From an uncultured Oscillospiraceae bacterium (GTDB lineage Bacteria > Bacillota > Clostridia > Oscillospirales > Oscillospiraceae), in assembly GCA_944385305.1 (NCBI GenBank), contig CALWWS010000171.1, positions 1 through 12,937 of the forward strand: a stretch of DNA of 12,937 nucleotides, given 5' to 3'. The position numbers were made by a program, and so were the translations under genes. Below are positions 4,966 through 12,748 of this stretch, one piece after another (position 1 is the stretch's first letter; each line of letters starts with the position of its first letter). The notes beneath the pieces are model-generated. The model was not told the origin of the DNA. It did not search any database and saw only the letters and a list, made by a program, of their open reading frames with translations.

Positions 4966-7596
4966 ATGGAGCGAACCTATTACAACATGACGCCTGAGCA
5001 GGCACTGGAGGCGCAGGAGACGACGGCTGCCGGCCTGGGGGCTGAGCAGGTGCGCCGCCGGATGGAGGAGTACGGGCCCAATAAGCTCACCGAGGGGAAG
5101 CCCAAGAGCATCGGGCGGATTTTTCTGGAGCAGTTCAAGGACCTGCTGGTGATTATTCTCATTGCAGCGGCCATTATTTCCATGTTCTCCGGAAATGTGG
5201 AGAGCACCATTGTGATTTTTGCCGTGCTGGTACTCAACGCTGTGCTGGGCACCGTGCAGTACGTGAAGGCGGAGAAGTCCCTGGAGAGCCTGAAGGCCAT
5301 GTCCTCCCCCACCGCCAAGGTGCTGCGGGGCGGCGTGCGTGTGGAGGTTCCCTCGGCTGATGTGGTACCCGGCGACGTGGTGCTGCTGGAGGCGGGGGAC
5401 ATGGTGGTGGCCGACGGGCGGATTTTGGAGAACTTTTCCCTGAAGGTCAACGAGAGCTCCCTCACCGGGGAGAGCGAGGGGGTGGAGAAGAGCGTCCAGG
5501 CCATTTCCAGCGAGAAGGTGGCCCTGGGGGATCAGAAGAACATGGTCTTCTCCGGCTCCCTGGTGACCTACGGCCGGGCTACCGTTCTGGTTACCGGCAC
5601 GGGGATGAACACCGAGCTGGGGAAGATCGCCGCGCTGATGAACCAGACCCAGCAGCGCAAGACCCCCCTTCAGGAGAGCCTGGACAAGTTCAGCGCCAAG
5701 CTGGCCGGGGTGATCATGGTCATCTGCGCCGTGGTCTTTCTTCTCTCCGTGTTTCGTACCGGGATGGGGCTGCTGGACGGGCTGATGTTTGCCGTGGCCC
5801 TGGCAGTGGCGGCCATTCCGGAGGCGTTGAGCTCTATTGTTACCATCGTGCTGGCCATGGGCACCCAGAAAATGGCCCGGCAGAACGCCATTATCAAGGA
5901 CCTCAAGGCGGTTGAGAGCCTGGGCGCGGTGAGCGTCATCTGTTCGGACAAGACGGGTACCCTCACCCAGAACCGGATGACTCCCCAGAAGATCTACGCC
6001 GATGGAGTGCTGCTGGAGGGGGCCGATCTGAATCTGGCCAACGACGTGCAGCGCCTGCTGCTCAAGGCGGCCCTGCTGGCCAGCGATGCCACCACCAATG
6101 CCGAGACGGGAACCGCCATCGGCGACCCCACCGAGGTGGCCCTGGTTCAGCTGGGGGACGCCTTCGGGGTGGATGAGGAGATCTACCGCGCCCAGCACCC
6201 CCGTCTGGGAGAGCTGGCCTTTGACTCAGACCGCAAGCTGATGAGTACCCTCCACGACATCGACGGGGTGCCCACCCTCCTCACCAAGGGGGCTATCGAC
6301 GTGCTGCTGGATCGCTCCCGGTATCTGCTCACCAGCCAGGGGCCGGTGGAGCTCACTCCGGAGCGCCGGCAGGAGATTGCCGGGGTAAATACCCGGCTGT
6401 CCCAGGAGGGGCTGCGGGTGCTGGCCTTTGCCTTCCGGCAGCTGGACAGCGCTCGCCAGCCCGCCCTGGAGGATGAGAGCGAGTTTACCTTTATCGGCCT
6501 GGTGTCCATGATCGATCCCCCCCGGCCCGAGGCGATCCAGGCGGTGGCTGACGCCAGGCTGGGCGGCATCCGCACCATTATGATCACCGGCGACCACAAG
6601 GTGACGGCCGCCGCCATCGCCAAGCAGCTGGGGATTTTCCGGGAGGGGGACGAGGCCCTCTCCGGTGTGGAGCTGGACGGGATGGATGAGGAGGAGCTGG
6701 ACCGGCGGCTGCCCCGGGTCTCGGTGTACGCCCGCGTCTCCCCGGAGCACAAGATCCGCATTGTCAGCGCCTGGCAGCGCCGGGGCAGCATTGTGTCCAT
6801 GACGGGGGACGGGGTGAACGACGCCCCCGCTCTGAAAAAGGCGGATATCGGTGTGGCCATGGGCATTACGGGCACCGAGGTATCCAAGGACGCCGCCTCC
6901 ATGATTCTGGCGGATGACAACTTCGCCACCATTGTCAAGGCGGTGGTCAACGGCCGCAGCGTCTATACCAACATCAAAAACGCCATTGAATTTCTCCTCT
7001 CGGGCAACACGGCGGGCATTCTGTGCGTGCTCTACGCCTCCCTGCTGGCCCTGCCGGTCCCCTTTGCGCCGGTGCACCTGCTGTTTATCAACCTGCTCAC
7101 CGACTCCCTGCCCGCCATCGCCATCGGCATGGAGCCCGCCCGCCGGGGCCTGCTCCGCCAGCCCCCCCGGGACCCCAAGCAGCCCATTTTGAACCGGGAG
7201 CTGCTGCTGCGCATCGGGGGACAGGGCCTGCTTATCGCCGTGGCCACCATGGCGGCCTTCTACCTGGGCTACCGGACCCAGGGGGCCCAGCTGGCCTCCA
7301 CCATGGCCTTTGCCACCCTCACCCTGGCCCGGCTGTTCCACGGCTTCAACTGCCGTGGCAGGGAGTCCATCTTCCGCCTGAAGCTCTCCAGCAACAAGTC
7401 CTCCCTGCTGGCCTTCCTGGCCGGGGTGGTGCTGCTGCTGGCGGTGCTGCTTATTCCCGGGCTCAAGACCCTCTTCCAGGTCTCCCCCGCCTTTGACCTC
7501 CTCTGCCTGGGACGGGTCACCCTGCTGGCCTTCCTGCCCACCCTGGTCATCCAGCTGCTCAAGGTCTTCTCCGACCTGCGCCGCGGGAAGGACTAA
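4966..7596 (+). CDS. Type II P-type cation ATPase, probable Mn2+ (Mn2+/Ca2+) exporter
   Basis: An 876-aa membrane pump of the SERCA/PMCA-like class that exports cations using ATP. In order: N-terminal cation-ATPase domain (about 8-75), M1-M2 (about 55-100), actuator loop TGES (167-170), M3-M4 with PEAL (285-288), phosphorylated aspartate D328 in DKTGTLT, nucleotide domain, hinge TGDGVND (613-619), and M5-M10 with NLLTDSLP (709-716) in M6. Eukaryotic and many bacterial Ca2+ pumps have PEGL in M4; PEAL is the visible difference. The ATG follows GGGGGA (4954-4959). The Mn2+ riboswitch in its leader argues for Mn2+ efflux, as known for riboswitch-controlled pumps such as L. lactis YoaB. Many annotators would call it calcium-translocating. 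A bidirectional terminator follows. Confidence 0.93.
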   Translation: MERTYYNMTPEQALEAQETTAAGLGAEQVRRRMEEYGPNKLTEGKPKSIGRIFLEQFKDLLVIILIAAAIISMFSGNVESTIVIFAVLVLNAVLGTVQYVKAEKSLESLKAMSSPTAKVLRGGVRVEVPSADVVPGDVVLLEAGDMVVADGRILENFSLKVNESSLTGESEGVEKSVQAISSEKVALGDQKNMVFSGSLVTYGRATVLVTGTGMNTELGKIAALMNQTQQRKTPLQESLDKFSAKLAGVIMVICAVVFLLSVFRTGMGLLDGLMFAVALAVAAIPEALSSIVTIVLAMGTQKMARQNAIIKDLKAVESLGAVSVICSDKTGTLTQNRMTPQKIYADGVLLEGADLNLANDVQRLLLKAALLASDATTNAETGTAIGDPTEVALVQLGDAFGVDEEIYRAQHPRLGELAFDSDRKLMSTLHDIDGVPTLLTKGAIDVLLDRSRYLLTSQGPVELTPERRQEIAGVNTRLSQEGLRVLAFAFRQLDSARQPALEDESEFTFIGLVSMIDPPRPEAIQAVADARLGGIRTIMITGDHKVTAAAIAKQLGIFREGDEALSGVELDGMDEEELDRRLPRVSVYARVSPEHKIRIVSAWQRRGSIVSMTGDGVNDAPALKKADIGVAMGITGTEVSKDAASMILADDNFATIVKAVVNGRSVYTNIKNAIEFLLSGNTAGILCVLYASLLALPVPFAPVHLLFINLLTDSLPAIAIGMEPARRGLLRQPPRDPKQPILNRELLLRIGGQGLLIAVATMAAFYLGYRTQGAQLASTMAFATLTLARLFHGFNCRGRESIFRLKLSSNKSSLLAFLAGVVLLLAVLLIPGLKTLFQVSPAFDLLCLGRVTLLAFLPTLVIQLLKVFSDLRRGKD

Positions 7597-7600
7597 AGCA

Positions 7601-7636
7601 AAAAAGGTCCCCGGCCATACGGCCGGGGACCTTTTT
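7601..7636. terminator. Bidirectional terminator between ATPase and dehydrogenase genes
   Basis: AAAAAGGTCCCCGGCC (7601-7616) is perfectly complementary to GGCCGGGGACCTTTTT (7621-7636) around a 4-nt loop. The outer A and T tracts give it terminator form on both strands, serving the two convergent genes. Confidence 0.95.
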
Positions 7637-7642
7637 GAGGTT

Positions 7643-8419
7643 TTACATGCAGGTGTATCCGCCGTCCACCGGCAGGATGCAGCCGTTGACATAGGTGCTG
7701 GCCGGGGAGGCCAGGAAGATGGCGGCGCTGTCCAGCTCCCCCTCCCTGCCGTAGCGGGCCATGGGGATCATGGTTCTGGCGTAGTTCTGGAAGAACTCAG
7801 TCTCCAGAGTCTCCTTGGTCAGGGGGGTCTCGAAATACCCCGGGCAGATGGCGTTGACCGTGATGCCCTTCTCTCCCCACTCGCTGGCCAGGGCCCGGGT
7901 GAGGTTGACCACGCCGCCCTTTGCCGCGTGATAGGGAGAGGCGGGGGCGATCTTGTTGCCCACCAGGCCGTACATGGAGGCAATGTTGATAATGCGGCCA
8001 TAGCCAGCGGGTAGCATGGCCGCCTTGGCCACCGCCCGGGCCATCTTGAAGGTGCCGAAGAGGTCAATCTCCAGCTCGTTGGCAAACTGCTCGTCGGTAA
8101 TATCCTCCGCCGGGGCCACCGCGCCGGTGCCGGCGTTGTTGAGCAGGATGTCAATGCGGCCGAAGTGATCCATAATCTTCTGCACAGCCGTTTCCACCAT
8201 GTCGCTCTTGGTGATGTCGCAGGCCACCGCCAGGGTCTTCACCCCATAGGTGTCGGCCAGCTCCTTGGCCACCGCGTCAATCATGTTTTGCCGGCGGGCC
8301 AGGGCCACAATGCTGGCCCCCTGGTTGGCGAAGGCCTTGGCCATCTGCACCCCCAGGCCGGTGGAACAGCCGGTGACCAGGGCTACCCGGCCGGTGAGAT
8401 CAAAATAATTCTTTGCCAT
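7643..8419 (-). CDS. Short-chain dehydrogenase/reductase (gluconate 5-dehydrogenase-like)
   Basis: A classical SDR of 258 aa, cytosolic, interconverting an alcohol and a ketone with NAD(P)H. The cofactor motif is TGCSTGLG (16-23), NNAG is at 94-97, and the catalytic residues are S148, Y163 and K167 (YHAAK). The arginines after the second strand (R42-R43) favour NADP(H). The C-terminal part (PGYFETPLTKE ... VNGCILPVDGGY) resembles gluconate 5-dehydrogenase/IdnO proteins, but the SDR family is too wide to fix a substrate. AGGAGG (8427-8432) lies 7 nt before the ATG. It has its own promoter and appears monocistronic, with no sugar-acid genes beside it. Confidence 0.9.
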   Translation of the reverse strand: MAKNYFDLTGRVALVTGCSTGLGVQMAKAFANQGASIVALARRQNMIDAVAKELADTYGVKTLAVACDITKSDMVETAVQKIMDHFGRIDILLNNAGTGAVAPAEDITDEQFANELEIDLFGTFKMARAVAKAAMLPAGYGRIINIASMYGLVGNKIAPASPYHAAKGGVVNLTRALASEWGEKGITVNAICPGYFETPLTKETLETEFFQNYARTMIPMARYGREGELDSAAIFLASPASTYVNGCILPVDGGYTCM

Positions 8420-8471
8420 AACAATGCCTCCTGTTATAAAGAGATGTGCAAATAAACTTGCCAGTATAAAA

Positions 8472-8499
8472 ATTATAACACAACCGGAGGAAAAGGCAA
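8472..8499 (-). promoter_or_regulatory. Promoter of the short-chain dehydrogenase gene
   Basis: On the minus strand, TTGCCT (8494-8499), a 16-bp spacer and a perfect TATAAT (8472-8477), with the extended element TGT before it. The predicted start is near 8465, giving a 5' UTR of about 45 nt. Confidence 0.8.
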
Positions 8500-8535
8500 G
8501 AAAAATTTGGAACCGGCCAGGAAACTGGGCGGAGC

Positions 8536-9384
8536 TCAGGGGACGATCTCAAATTCCTGGGCGCCCATGTAGCCCGGGGCGATCTCGTACTTGTCAAAAA
8601 GCACCACCGGGTTGCCCGCCTGGTTAAGGTAGAAGGCCTGATCGTCGGCAATGGACTGGAAGCCCGACTCCCCGTGGAAGTACTCCTCCTCGGGGTTGGC
8701 GGCCTCATTGGCCGCAATGCCTGCCAGCACCGCCGCGTTGGCGATCTCTTTGTAATCCGGACCGAGAATATCACGCAGAGTAATCTCCCGACCGGCGGTA
8801 AGGTCAATGTTGTAGGTGTAGGTCTCGGTATAGGCGCTGGCCAGAGTCTCCGTCTTGGTGAGTACGAAGGAGAGGTACTGGCTGTTTTGGCACTTGATCT
8901 CGTAGTTCACACTGATGATGATAGGCGTGAAATCCGCCGGGTCGCCGCCGGTGGCTACAAAGGCGTCCCGGGTCTCCCGCGCCCGGTCCTCCGCCTGCTG
9001 GAGCACCTGGTCAATGCGGGTGCGGATTTCCGTGTTGATGCGCTGCTGGAGGTCGGTGCTGTTGGGCAGCTCCAGGGCAGGCAGGCGCACGTCGATGAGG
9101 TGCTCAGAGTCCTCAATGGAGTACTCCGCCACAGTGAAGATCCGGGCGATCTGGCCCAGCACCGGCACGGCGGACACCGCCTGGGCAAAGGTGGGGCTGA
9201 CGTTGATGAGCAGCAGAAAGCAGGCACAGCACGCCGCCGCCGTGGCCCAGGCCCGGTGCATACGCTGCCGCCGCGTTCTGGTGCGCTCCCCCGCCCGCAG
9301 GGCGGCGTCCACGGTAAAGGACAGCTGGGGGGGCGGGACAATCTCCTCATAGCGCCCGCGGGCGCGCTGCCAGGAATCACTCAT
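8536..9384 (-). CDS. RsiV-like anti-sigma factor (DUF3298 family)
   Basis: A single-pass membrane protein of 282 aa that should hold the adjacent ECF sigma factor inactive. The cytoplasmic N-terminus (1-44) is basic, one hydrophobic segment spans about 45-61, and the rest is extracytoplasmic. The C-terminal half carries the DUF3298 pattern: YTYNIDLTAGREITLRDIL, then FYLNQAGNPVVLFDKYEIAP and a final EFEIVP. In B. subtilis and C. difficile, RsiV of nearly this length binds lysozyme and is cut by signal peptidase. An Ala-rich site after the membrane segment (TFAQA, 65-69) could play that part here. The ATG overlaps the sigma gene by 8 nt (ATGAGTGA), implying coupled translation. No convincing terminator follows it before the dehydrogenase promoter. 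Confidence 0.88.
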   Translation of the reverse strand: MSDSWQRARGRYEEIVPPPQLSFTVDAALRAGERTRTRRQRMHRAWATAAACCACFLLLINVSPTFAQAVSAVPVLGQIARIFTVAEYSIEDSEHLIDVRLPALELPNSTDLQQRINTEIRTRIDQVLQQAEDRARETRDAFVATGGDPADFTPIIISVNYEIKCQNSQYLSFVLTKTETLASAYTETYTYNIDLTAGREITLRDILGPDYKEIANAAVLAGIAANEAANPEEEYFHGESGFQSIADDQAFYLNQAGNPVVLFDKYEIAPGYMGAQEFEIVP

Positions 9385-9880
9385 AGGAAACCTCCTCCCC
9401 GGTCAGCTCCCGCAGCCTGTGCAGGCTTTTGTACAGGCGGGATTTGACCGTGTTTAAATTGGTCCCGGTGGCCTGGGCGATCTCCTCCAGGGTCATGTCC
9501 TGAAAAAAGCGCAGGCGCACCACAGTCTGCTCGTTGAGATTAAGGCGTTCAATGGCGTCGTAGAGATCCAGGTAGGCCGCGTGATCCCGGGCGGGGACGG
9601 CCTGCTGCTCCAGGGCGGCGTCCAGGCAGACCAGCCGGCTGGAGTGGCGGTGGTGGTTCATGCTCTCGTTGAGCAAGATGCGGTAGAACCACGCCTTCAT
9701 CCGATCCGGCTGCCGCAGGGAGCCGGCCTTGGACAAAGCCCTGACGATGCTCTCCTGCACCACGTCCAGGGCGGCGTCAGGATTTTTGACATAGCTGTAA
9801 GCCAGGCGATAGAAGTCCGCCTGGCCGGCGAGAATAAACTGTGTCAGCTGCTGACGAATGACGGATTCACGCTGCTCCAA
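9377..9880 (-). CDS. ECF RNA polymerase sigma factor (SigV-like)
   Basis: An extracytoplasmic-function sigma factor of 167 aa. Region 2 is at about 22-78 (FYRLAYSYVKNPDAALDVVQ, then a segment ending WFYRILLNE). Region 4 is at about 111-160, with RLRFFQDMTLEEIAQATGTN and NTVKSRLYKSLHRL forming the -35-recognising HTH. It should direct RNA polymerase to cell-envelope stress genes when released by the RsiV-like partner encoded immediately downstream. The start is a TTG, chosen because AAGGAG lies 8 nt upstream, no in-frame ATG is near, and an in-frame TAG closes the frame farther up. A candidate self-recognised promoter precedes it. Length and partner match SigV, but the exact ECF subgroup is not proven. 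Confidence 0.93.
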   Translation of the reverse strand: MEQRESVIRQQLTQFILAGQADFYRLAYSYVKNPDAALDVVQESIVRALSKAGSLRQPDRMKAWFYRILLNESMNHHRHSSRLVCLDAALEQQAVPARDHAAYLDLYDAIERLNLNEQTVVRLRFFQDMTLEEIAQATGTNLNTVKSRLYKSLHRLRELTGEEVSYE

Positions 9881-9888
9881 GAAACGGG

Positions 9889-9894
9889 CTCCTT
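9889..9894 (-). promoter_or_regulatory. Shine-Dalgarno site that supports the TTG start of the sigma gene
   Basis: On the minus strand AAGGAG sits 8 nt before TTG (9878-9880). With no nearby in-frame ATG or GTG, it identifies the rare TTG as the initiation codon. Confidence 0.75.
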
Positions 9895-9911
9895 CCTGCC
9901 GGCAAATCTAT

Positions 9912-9938
9912 GACGGTGCAACAGGGAAAAAAGTTTGC
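9912..9938 (-). promoter_or_regulatory. Candidate autoregulated ECF promoter of the sigma/anti-sigma operon
   Basis: On the minus strand GCAAAC (9933-9938) is followed by a T-rich run, and CGTC (9912-9915) comes 17 bp after the AAAC. This is the shape of promoters used by SigV/SigW-type sigma factors (AAC with T-tract at -35, CGTC at -10). It lies 32 nt before the TTG start. Positive autoregulation is usual for such operons, and no sigma-A promoter is obvious here. Confidence 0.65.
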
Positions 9939-9948
9939 ATCTGCGGGG

Positions 9949-9981
9949 AAAAAAGCGCGCCGGACCTGGGCCCGGCGCGCC
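9949..9981 (-). terminator. Intrinsic terminator of the SGNH hydrolase-lipoprotein operon
   Basis: On the minus strand a 9-bp GC stem (9972-9980 with 9955-9963) with an 8-nt loop is followed by six T (9954-9949). It ends the upstream operon just before the ECF promoter, insulating the sigma gene. Confidence 0.9.
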
Positions 9982-9990
9982 TGTGAGCGA

Positions 9991-10461
9991 TTACTTCAGC
10001 TCGTTCAAAGCTGCCTGGGCCAGATCCCGGTCGGCGGCCACCACCAGCAAAACAGAGCTGCCCTGGCGGTCCACAATAGCATCGTCCAGCTTGGCCACCT
10101 CCTCGGGCTGGTAGTCCTTCAGGGCGGCCTTCTGATCCTCCACCCGCTGCTCCAGGGCCTCCAGAGCGGTCTGGGCCGCCTGCTCATCGGTGAGAGTCAG
10201 CACGGCGATCTCCTCCGCCCCCGCGGAGAGGGAGGTATACACCGCGCAGTCTGTCACGGTGTCCTCCTCCAGAGCGTACAGCGCAGTACACGCCGTCTGC
10301 TTGTCCACCGTGTCCAGCGCCTGGGTGAATGCGCCGCTGTCCAGCAGGGCCTGGGCGGTGGCGGCGGGGTCGTAGGCTTTCCCTGCCTCACTGCTGCCGC
10401 AGGCGGCCAGCAGGCACAGGGCCAGGGTCAGGGGCAGCAGGCACCCCAACACTCTCTTCAT
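9991..10461 (-). CDS. DUF4358-like lipoprotein
   Basis: A secreted lipoprotein of 156 aa. The start is taken at 10461, not at the longer open frame to 10527, because this gives a clear signal peptide (MKRVLGCLLPLTLALCLLAAC), GGAGGAG just upstream, and an ATGA overlap with the stop of the preceding gene. The lipobox LAAC places the lipidated cysteine at C21. The mature part is acidic and helical with blocks such as LYALEEDTV, AEEIAVLTL and YQPEEVAKLDDAIV, which fit the DUF4358 family as I remember it. No biochemical function is known for that family. Co-translation with a membrane-anchored SGNH hydrolase suggests they work together outside the membrane. Confidence 0.82.
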   Translation of the reverse strand: MKRVLGCLLPLTLALCLLAACGSSEAGKAYDPAATAQALLDSGAFTQALDTVDKQTACTALYALEEDTVTDCAVYTSLSAGAEEIAVLTLTDEQAAQTALEALEQRVEDQKAALKDYQPEEVAKLDDAIVDRQGSSVLLVVAADRDLAQAALNELK

Positions 10462-11504
10462 GTCTCCTCCACTCCTTCTTGTGTGCTCTGGCCGGCCGCA
10501 TAGGCGTCGGGGTCCACCGTGTGGCACATCAGGTAGGCAAGCCAGCTCTTATAGTGATCCTTGGTAAAGTGTACCCCGTCCGCCGTGGCGTCGGCGGGCA
10601 GAATGCCGTTTTCATCCGACAGGGCGGAGGCCACGTCCAGCAGCACCACCTGCTCCTCCTGGGCCAGCTGGGGGTAGATGGCGTTGTAGGCGGCCACCCG
10701 GTCGTTGTTCACATAGTAGGGCTGCTTGTTGGCCGCGCACTTGTCCGGGTTGACCGGGACCAGGTTTTCCAGGTAGATAATGGCGTCGGGCTGGAGAGCC
10801 TTCACCTGGGAGAGAAAGTCCCGGAAGGTGTTGTGGAAGGCGTCGTCGTTGAAGTAGCCCAACTCGTTAATGCCCAGGGATATGTAGATCTTCCCGTACT
10901 GCTTGCCCTTCTCCAGCGCCTCCAGCACAGTGTAGGAGCCGCCGTCTTCCAGGGTGACCACCTTGCGGGAGTCCATTTCAAAAATGGTCAGGCCCTTGTA
11001 GCAGTAAAAGTCGGCCCCCTGAATGCCGCTGTACAGGCGCAGCCCGTCAGTGCGGGAGTCGCCGATAAACAGCGCGTCGGAAAAGTAGTCCATCTCCACC
11101 GCCGCCGTCTCCGGCGCGCTGGCGGAAAAGTCAAAGGGGACAACCTCCGCCTGGTCAGTACTCTTCCCGGCCGGGTCGGTCGGGACGGCCAGATCTTCGG
11201 TCGCCGCCGGCGGGGCGCTCTCCCCGGGGAAAGCGCTCTCCGGGGGGACATCGCTCTGCGGTGTGCCGGTGGGAAGAGGCGCGGGGGTGGGCTGCTGGGG
11301 CTGCGTAGCCGCCGGCCTGGGGGAGGCCGAAGAGACCGGCGGGACGGCGGGGGCGCTGCCCCCCCGGGAGGGGATGACCAGCAGGCACACGCACACGGCG
11401 GCTGCGGCCGCCAGCAGGGGCAGCCGCCACCTGGGGGTGCGGCGGCGGTGAGAGCGCCTGGATGGGGAGTGACTGGGATGGGAGGAAGTATTTTGTACCG
11501 GCAC
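10458..11504 (-). CDS. Membrane-anchored SGNH/GDSL-type hydrolase
   Basis: A 348-aa extracytoplasmic protein. The basic N-terminus (15-27) leads into one membrane segment (about 28-45) without a clear cleavage site, then a Pro/Ser/Thr-rich linker (about 50-120). The SGNH domain follows: block I GDSRTDGL with nucleophile S150, block III GINELG with N213, and block V D309-x-x-H312 in DGVHFT. Such domains remove or transfer acyl groups, often on cell-wall sugars; the substrate here is unknown. Related Clostridia genes often accompany an MBOAT acyltransferase, but none is in this window. The start is GTG: GAGGTG (11513-11518) lies 8 nt upstream. The stop overlaps the lipoprotein gene (ATGA). No confident promoter was seen in 11505-11586. 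Confidence 0.88.
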   Translation of the reverse strand: MPVQNTSSHPSHSPSRRSHRRRTPRWRLPLLAAAAAVCVCLLVIPSRGGSAPAVPPVSSASPRPAATQPQQPTPAPLPTGTPQSDVPPESAFPGESAPPAATEDLAVPTDPAGKSTDQAEVVPFDFSASAPETAAVEMDYFSDALFIGDSRTDGLRLYSGIQGADFYCYKGLTIFEMDSRKVVTLEDGGSYTVLEALEKGKQYGKIYISLGINELGYFNDDAFHNTFRDFLSQVKALQPDAIIYLENLVPVNPDKCAANKQPYYVNNDRVAAYNAIYPQLAQEEQVVLLDVASALSDENGILPADATADGVHFTKDHYKSWLAYLMCHTVDPDAYAAGQSTQEGVEET

Positions 11505-11586
11505 GGCTGAGACACCTCGTTTACTGCATAGTTAGAGACATGAAAGGGATAAATTCTGAAAAATTCGACATCACGGCCGAAGAAAA

Positions 11587-12273
11587 TCAGCCCAGCACGA
11601 TGGGCAGAAGCTGCTGGAGATCCTCCAGCTGCCAGGTGGGGCGGATCGCCCCGCCGGGCAGGCGGCGGGGGTTGTACCAGGCGGTGTCCGTCCCCGCGTT
11701 CTGCCCGCCCCGGATGTCGGTGAGCAGGTTGTCCCCCACCACCAGCGCCCGCTCCGGGCGGGTGATGCCCATCTGGCGGAAGACGGCGGAAAAGTAGGCG
11801 GGGTCGGGCTTGCTCACCCCCAGCTCCTCCGAGATAAACAGCCGGTGCACAATCTCCCGCAGGGGGGAGCGGTCAAAGCGGCCCCGCTGGGCCACCGACA
11901 TGCCGTTGGTGATGATGGCAAGCTGACAGTGGGGGGCCAGAGCGCGGCACAGCTCCTCCGCCCCGGGGAGGAGGATGGACTGCTCTGCCAGCAGCTCCAG
12001 GTACTCCCGGTTAAAAGCCGCCGGGTCGTCCTGACGGCCCATCACCCGGCAGAAGAGCGCAAAGCGTTCCACCACCAGATCCCGCTGGGCGATCTCTCCC
12101 CGGTTGAACCGGCTCCACAGCGCCTGGTTGATAGCCAGGTAGAGCCCAATGGTCTCCGGATCGGTGGGATAGCCCCGCCGTTCCAGCGCCAGACGAATGG
12201 CCGCCTGCTCCGACCGGTCAAAGTCAAACAGGGTGTTGTCCGCGTCAAAAAGCACGTAGTCGTACCGTGGCAT
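11587..12273 (-). CDS. YjjG-family HAD phosphatase (pyrimidine 5'-nucleotidase-like)
   Basis: A cytosolic haloacid dehalogenase-superfamily phosphatase of 228 aa. Motif I is FDADNTLFDFD with nucleophile D10 and acid/base D12, motif II is ITNG (T123), motif III is K156 in SKPDP, and motif IV is GDNLLTD (D182, D187). The helical cap and blocks such as YLAINQALWSRFNRG, ISEELGVSKP and GGQNAGTDTAW line up with E. coli YjjG and B. subtilis YfnB. YjjG dephosphorylates non-canonical pyrimidine nucleotides in house-cleaning. A GGGGAGG site lies 6 nt before the ATG. It sits 18 bp downstream of the YjjB-like gene and is probably in one operon with the exporter pair. Confidence 0.9.
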   Translation of the reverse strand: MPRYDYVLFDADNTLFDFDRSEQAAIRLALERRGYPTDPETIGLYLAINQALWSRFNRGEIAQRDLVVERFALFCRVMGRQDDPAAFNREYLELLAEQSILLPGAEELCRALAPHCQLAIITNGMSVAQRGRFDRSPLREIVHRLFISEELGVSKPDPAYFSAVFRQMGITRPERALVVGDNLLTDIRGGQNAGTDTAWYNPRRLPGGAIRPTWQLEDLQQLLPIVLG

Positions 12274-12291
12274 ACAATTCCTCCCCGGGGG

Positions 12292-12747
12292 TTACCGCCG
12301 CAGGCGGTGCCGGTAAAAGTGAAGCAGGCGCACAAAGGAGGAGACCATCAGCACCCCAACGGCCAGGGCCCCGGCCAGGCCCAGGGTGTGGAGCAGCTGC
12401 TCCAGAAACAAAGCGGTCTCGCCCTCCATGGCGTGGCGCATAGTGTAGTAGATGCCGCCGCCGGGCACCAGGGGAAAGAGGGCCAGCAGCAGGTAGCTGG
12501 TCACCGGGCACTTGCGTACCCGGGCCATGACCTCCGACCAGGCGGAGATAAACACCGCCGCCAGGAAGGACTGGATGATATCGCTGTGCACCAGAGGAGC
12601 GGCCAGCAGATAGCAAAGCCAGCCCAGAGCGCCGCCCAGGGCGCAGATGAGCATCCCCTCTCCCCGGATGTTGAATAAAAAGCAAAAGCCGATGCAGGCG
12701 CCGAAGGCGTACAGGCAGGGCAGAAACAGATCGGTAAACAACTCCAT
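12292..12747 (-). CDS. ThrE-type exporter, small subunit (YjjB/DUF3815-like)
   Basis: An integral membrane protein of 151 aa with about four to five hydrophobic helices (roughly 5-25, 32-50, 57-75, 82-100 and 118-142). It ends in a short basic tail (HFYRHRLRR). The pattern FPLVPGGGIYYTM and overall length fit the second half of the ThrE threonine/serine exporter (ThrE_2). In split systems it pairs with a YjjP-like subunit, which is encoded just upstream. The ATG comes one base after the stop of that gene (TGA-G-ATG), so translation is likely coupled. In E. coli YjjPB is reported as a succinate exporter, so the substrate here is open. Confidence 0.85.
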   Translation of the reverse strand: MELFTDLFLPCLYAFGACIGFCFLFNIRGEGMLICALGGALGWLCYLLAAPLVHSDIIQSFLAAVFISAWSEVMARVRKCPVTSYLLLALFPLVPGGGIYYTMRHAMEGETALFLEQLLHTLGLAGALAVGVLMVSSFVRLLHFYRHRLRR

Positions 12748-12748
12748 C

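Noticed and set aside
4960..7692. Long minus-strand open frames (412 and 488 codons) across the P-type ATPase
   Set aside because: Low-complexity His/Gln/Gly-rich translations caused by GC-biased third positions; all ATPase motifs are intact on the plus strand.
8500..8535. Possible terminator after the RsiV-like gene
   Set aside because: Only a 4-bp stem (CCAG/CTGG) could be found before a T-rich stretch, too weak to call.
9991..10527. The longer 178-codon form of the lipoprotein gene
   Set aside because: The extra 22 N-terminal residues would precede and spoil the signal peptide. The ATG at 10461 has a good ribosome site and an ATGA overlap.
10329..11510. A 393-codon plus-strand open frame opposite the SGNH hydrolase
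   Set aside because: The minus strand has the full SGNH motifs, ribosome site and operon context. The plus-strand translation is Gly/Arg/Val-rich and featureless.
11505..11586. Promoter or terminator between the HAD gene and the SGNH hydrolase gene
   Set aside because: An A+T-rich stretch with a TATGCA-like box was seen, but no acceptable -35 at 16-18 bp and only a very short stem (TTCG/CGAA) before five T.
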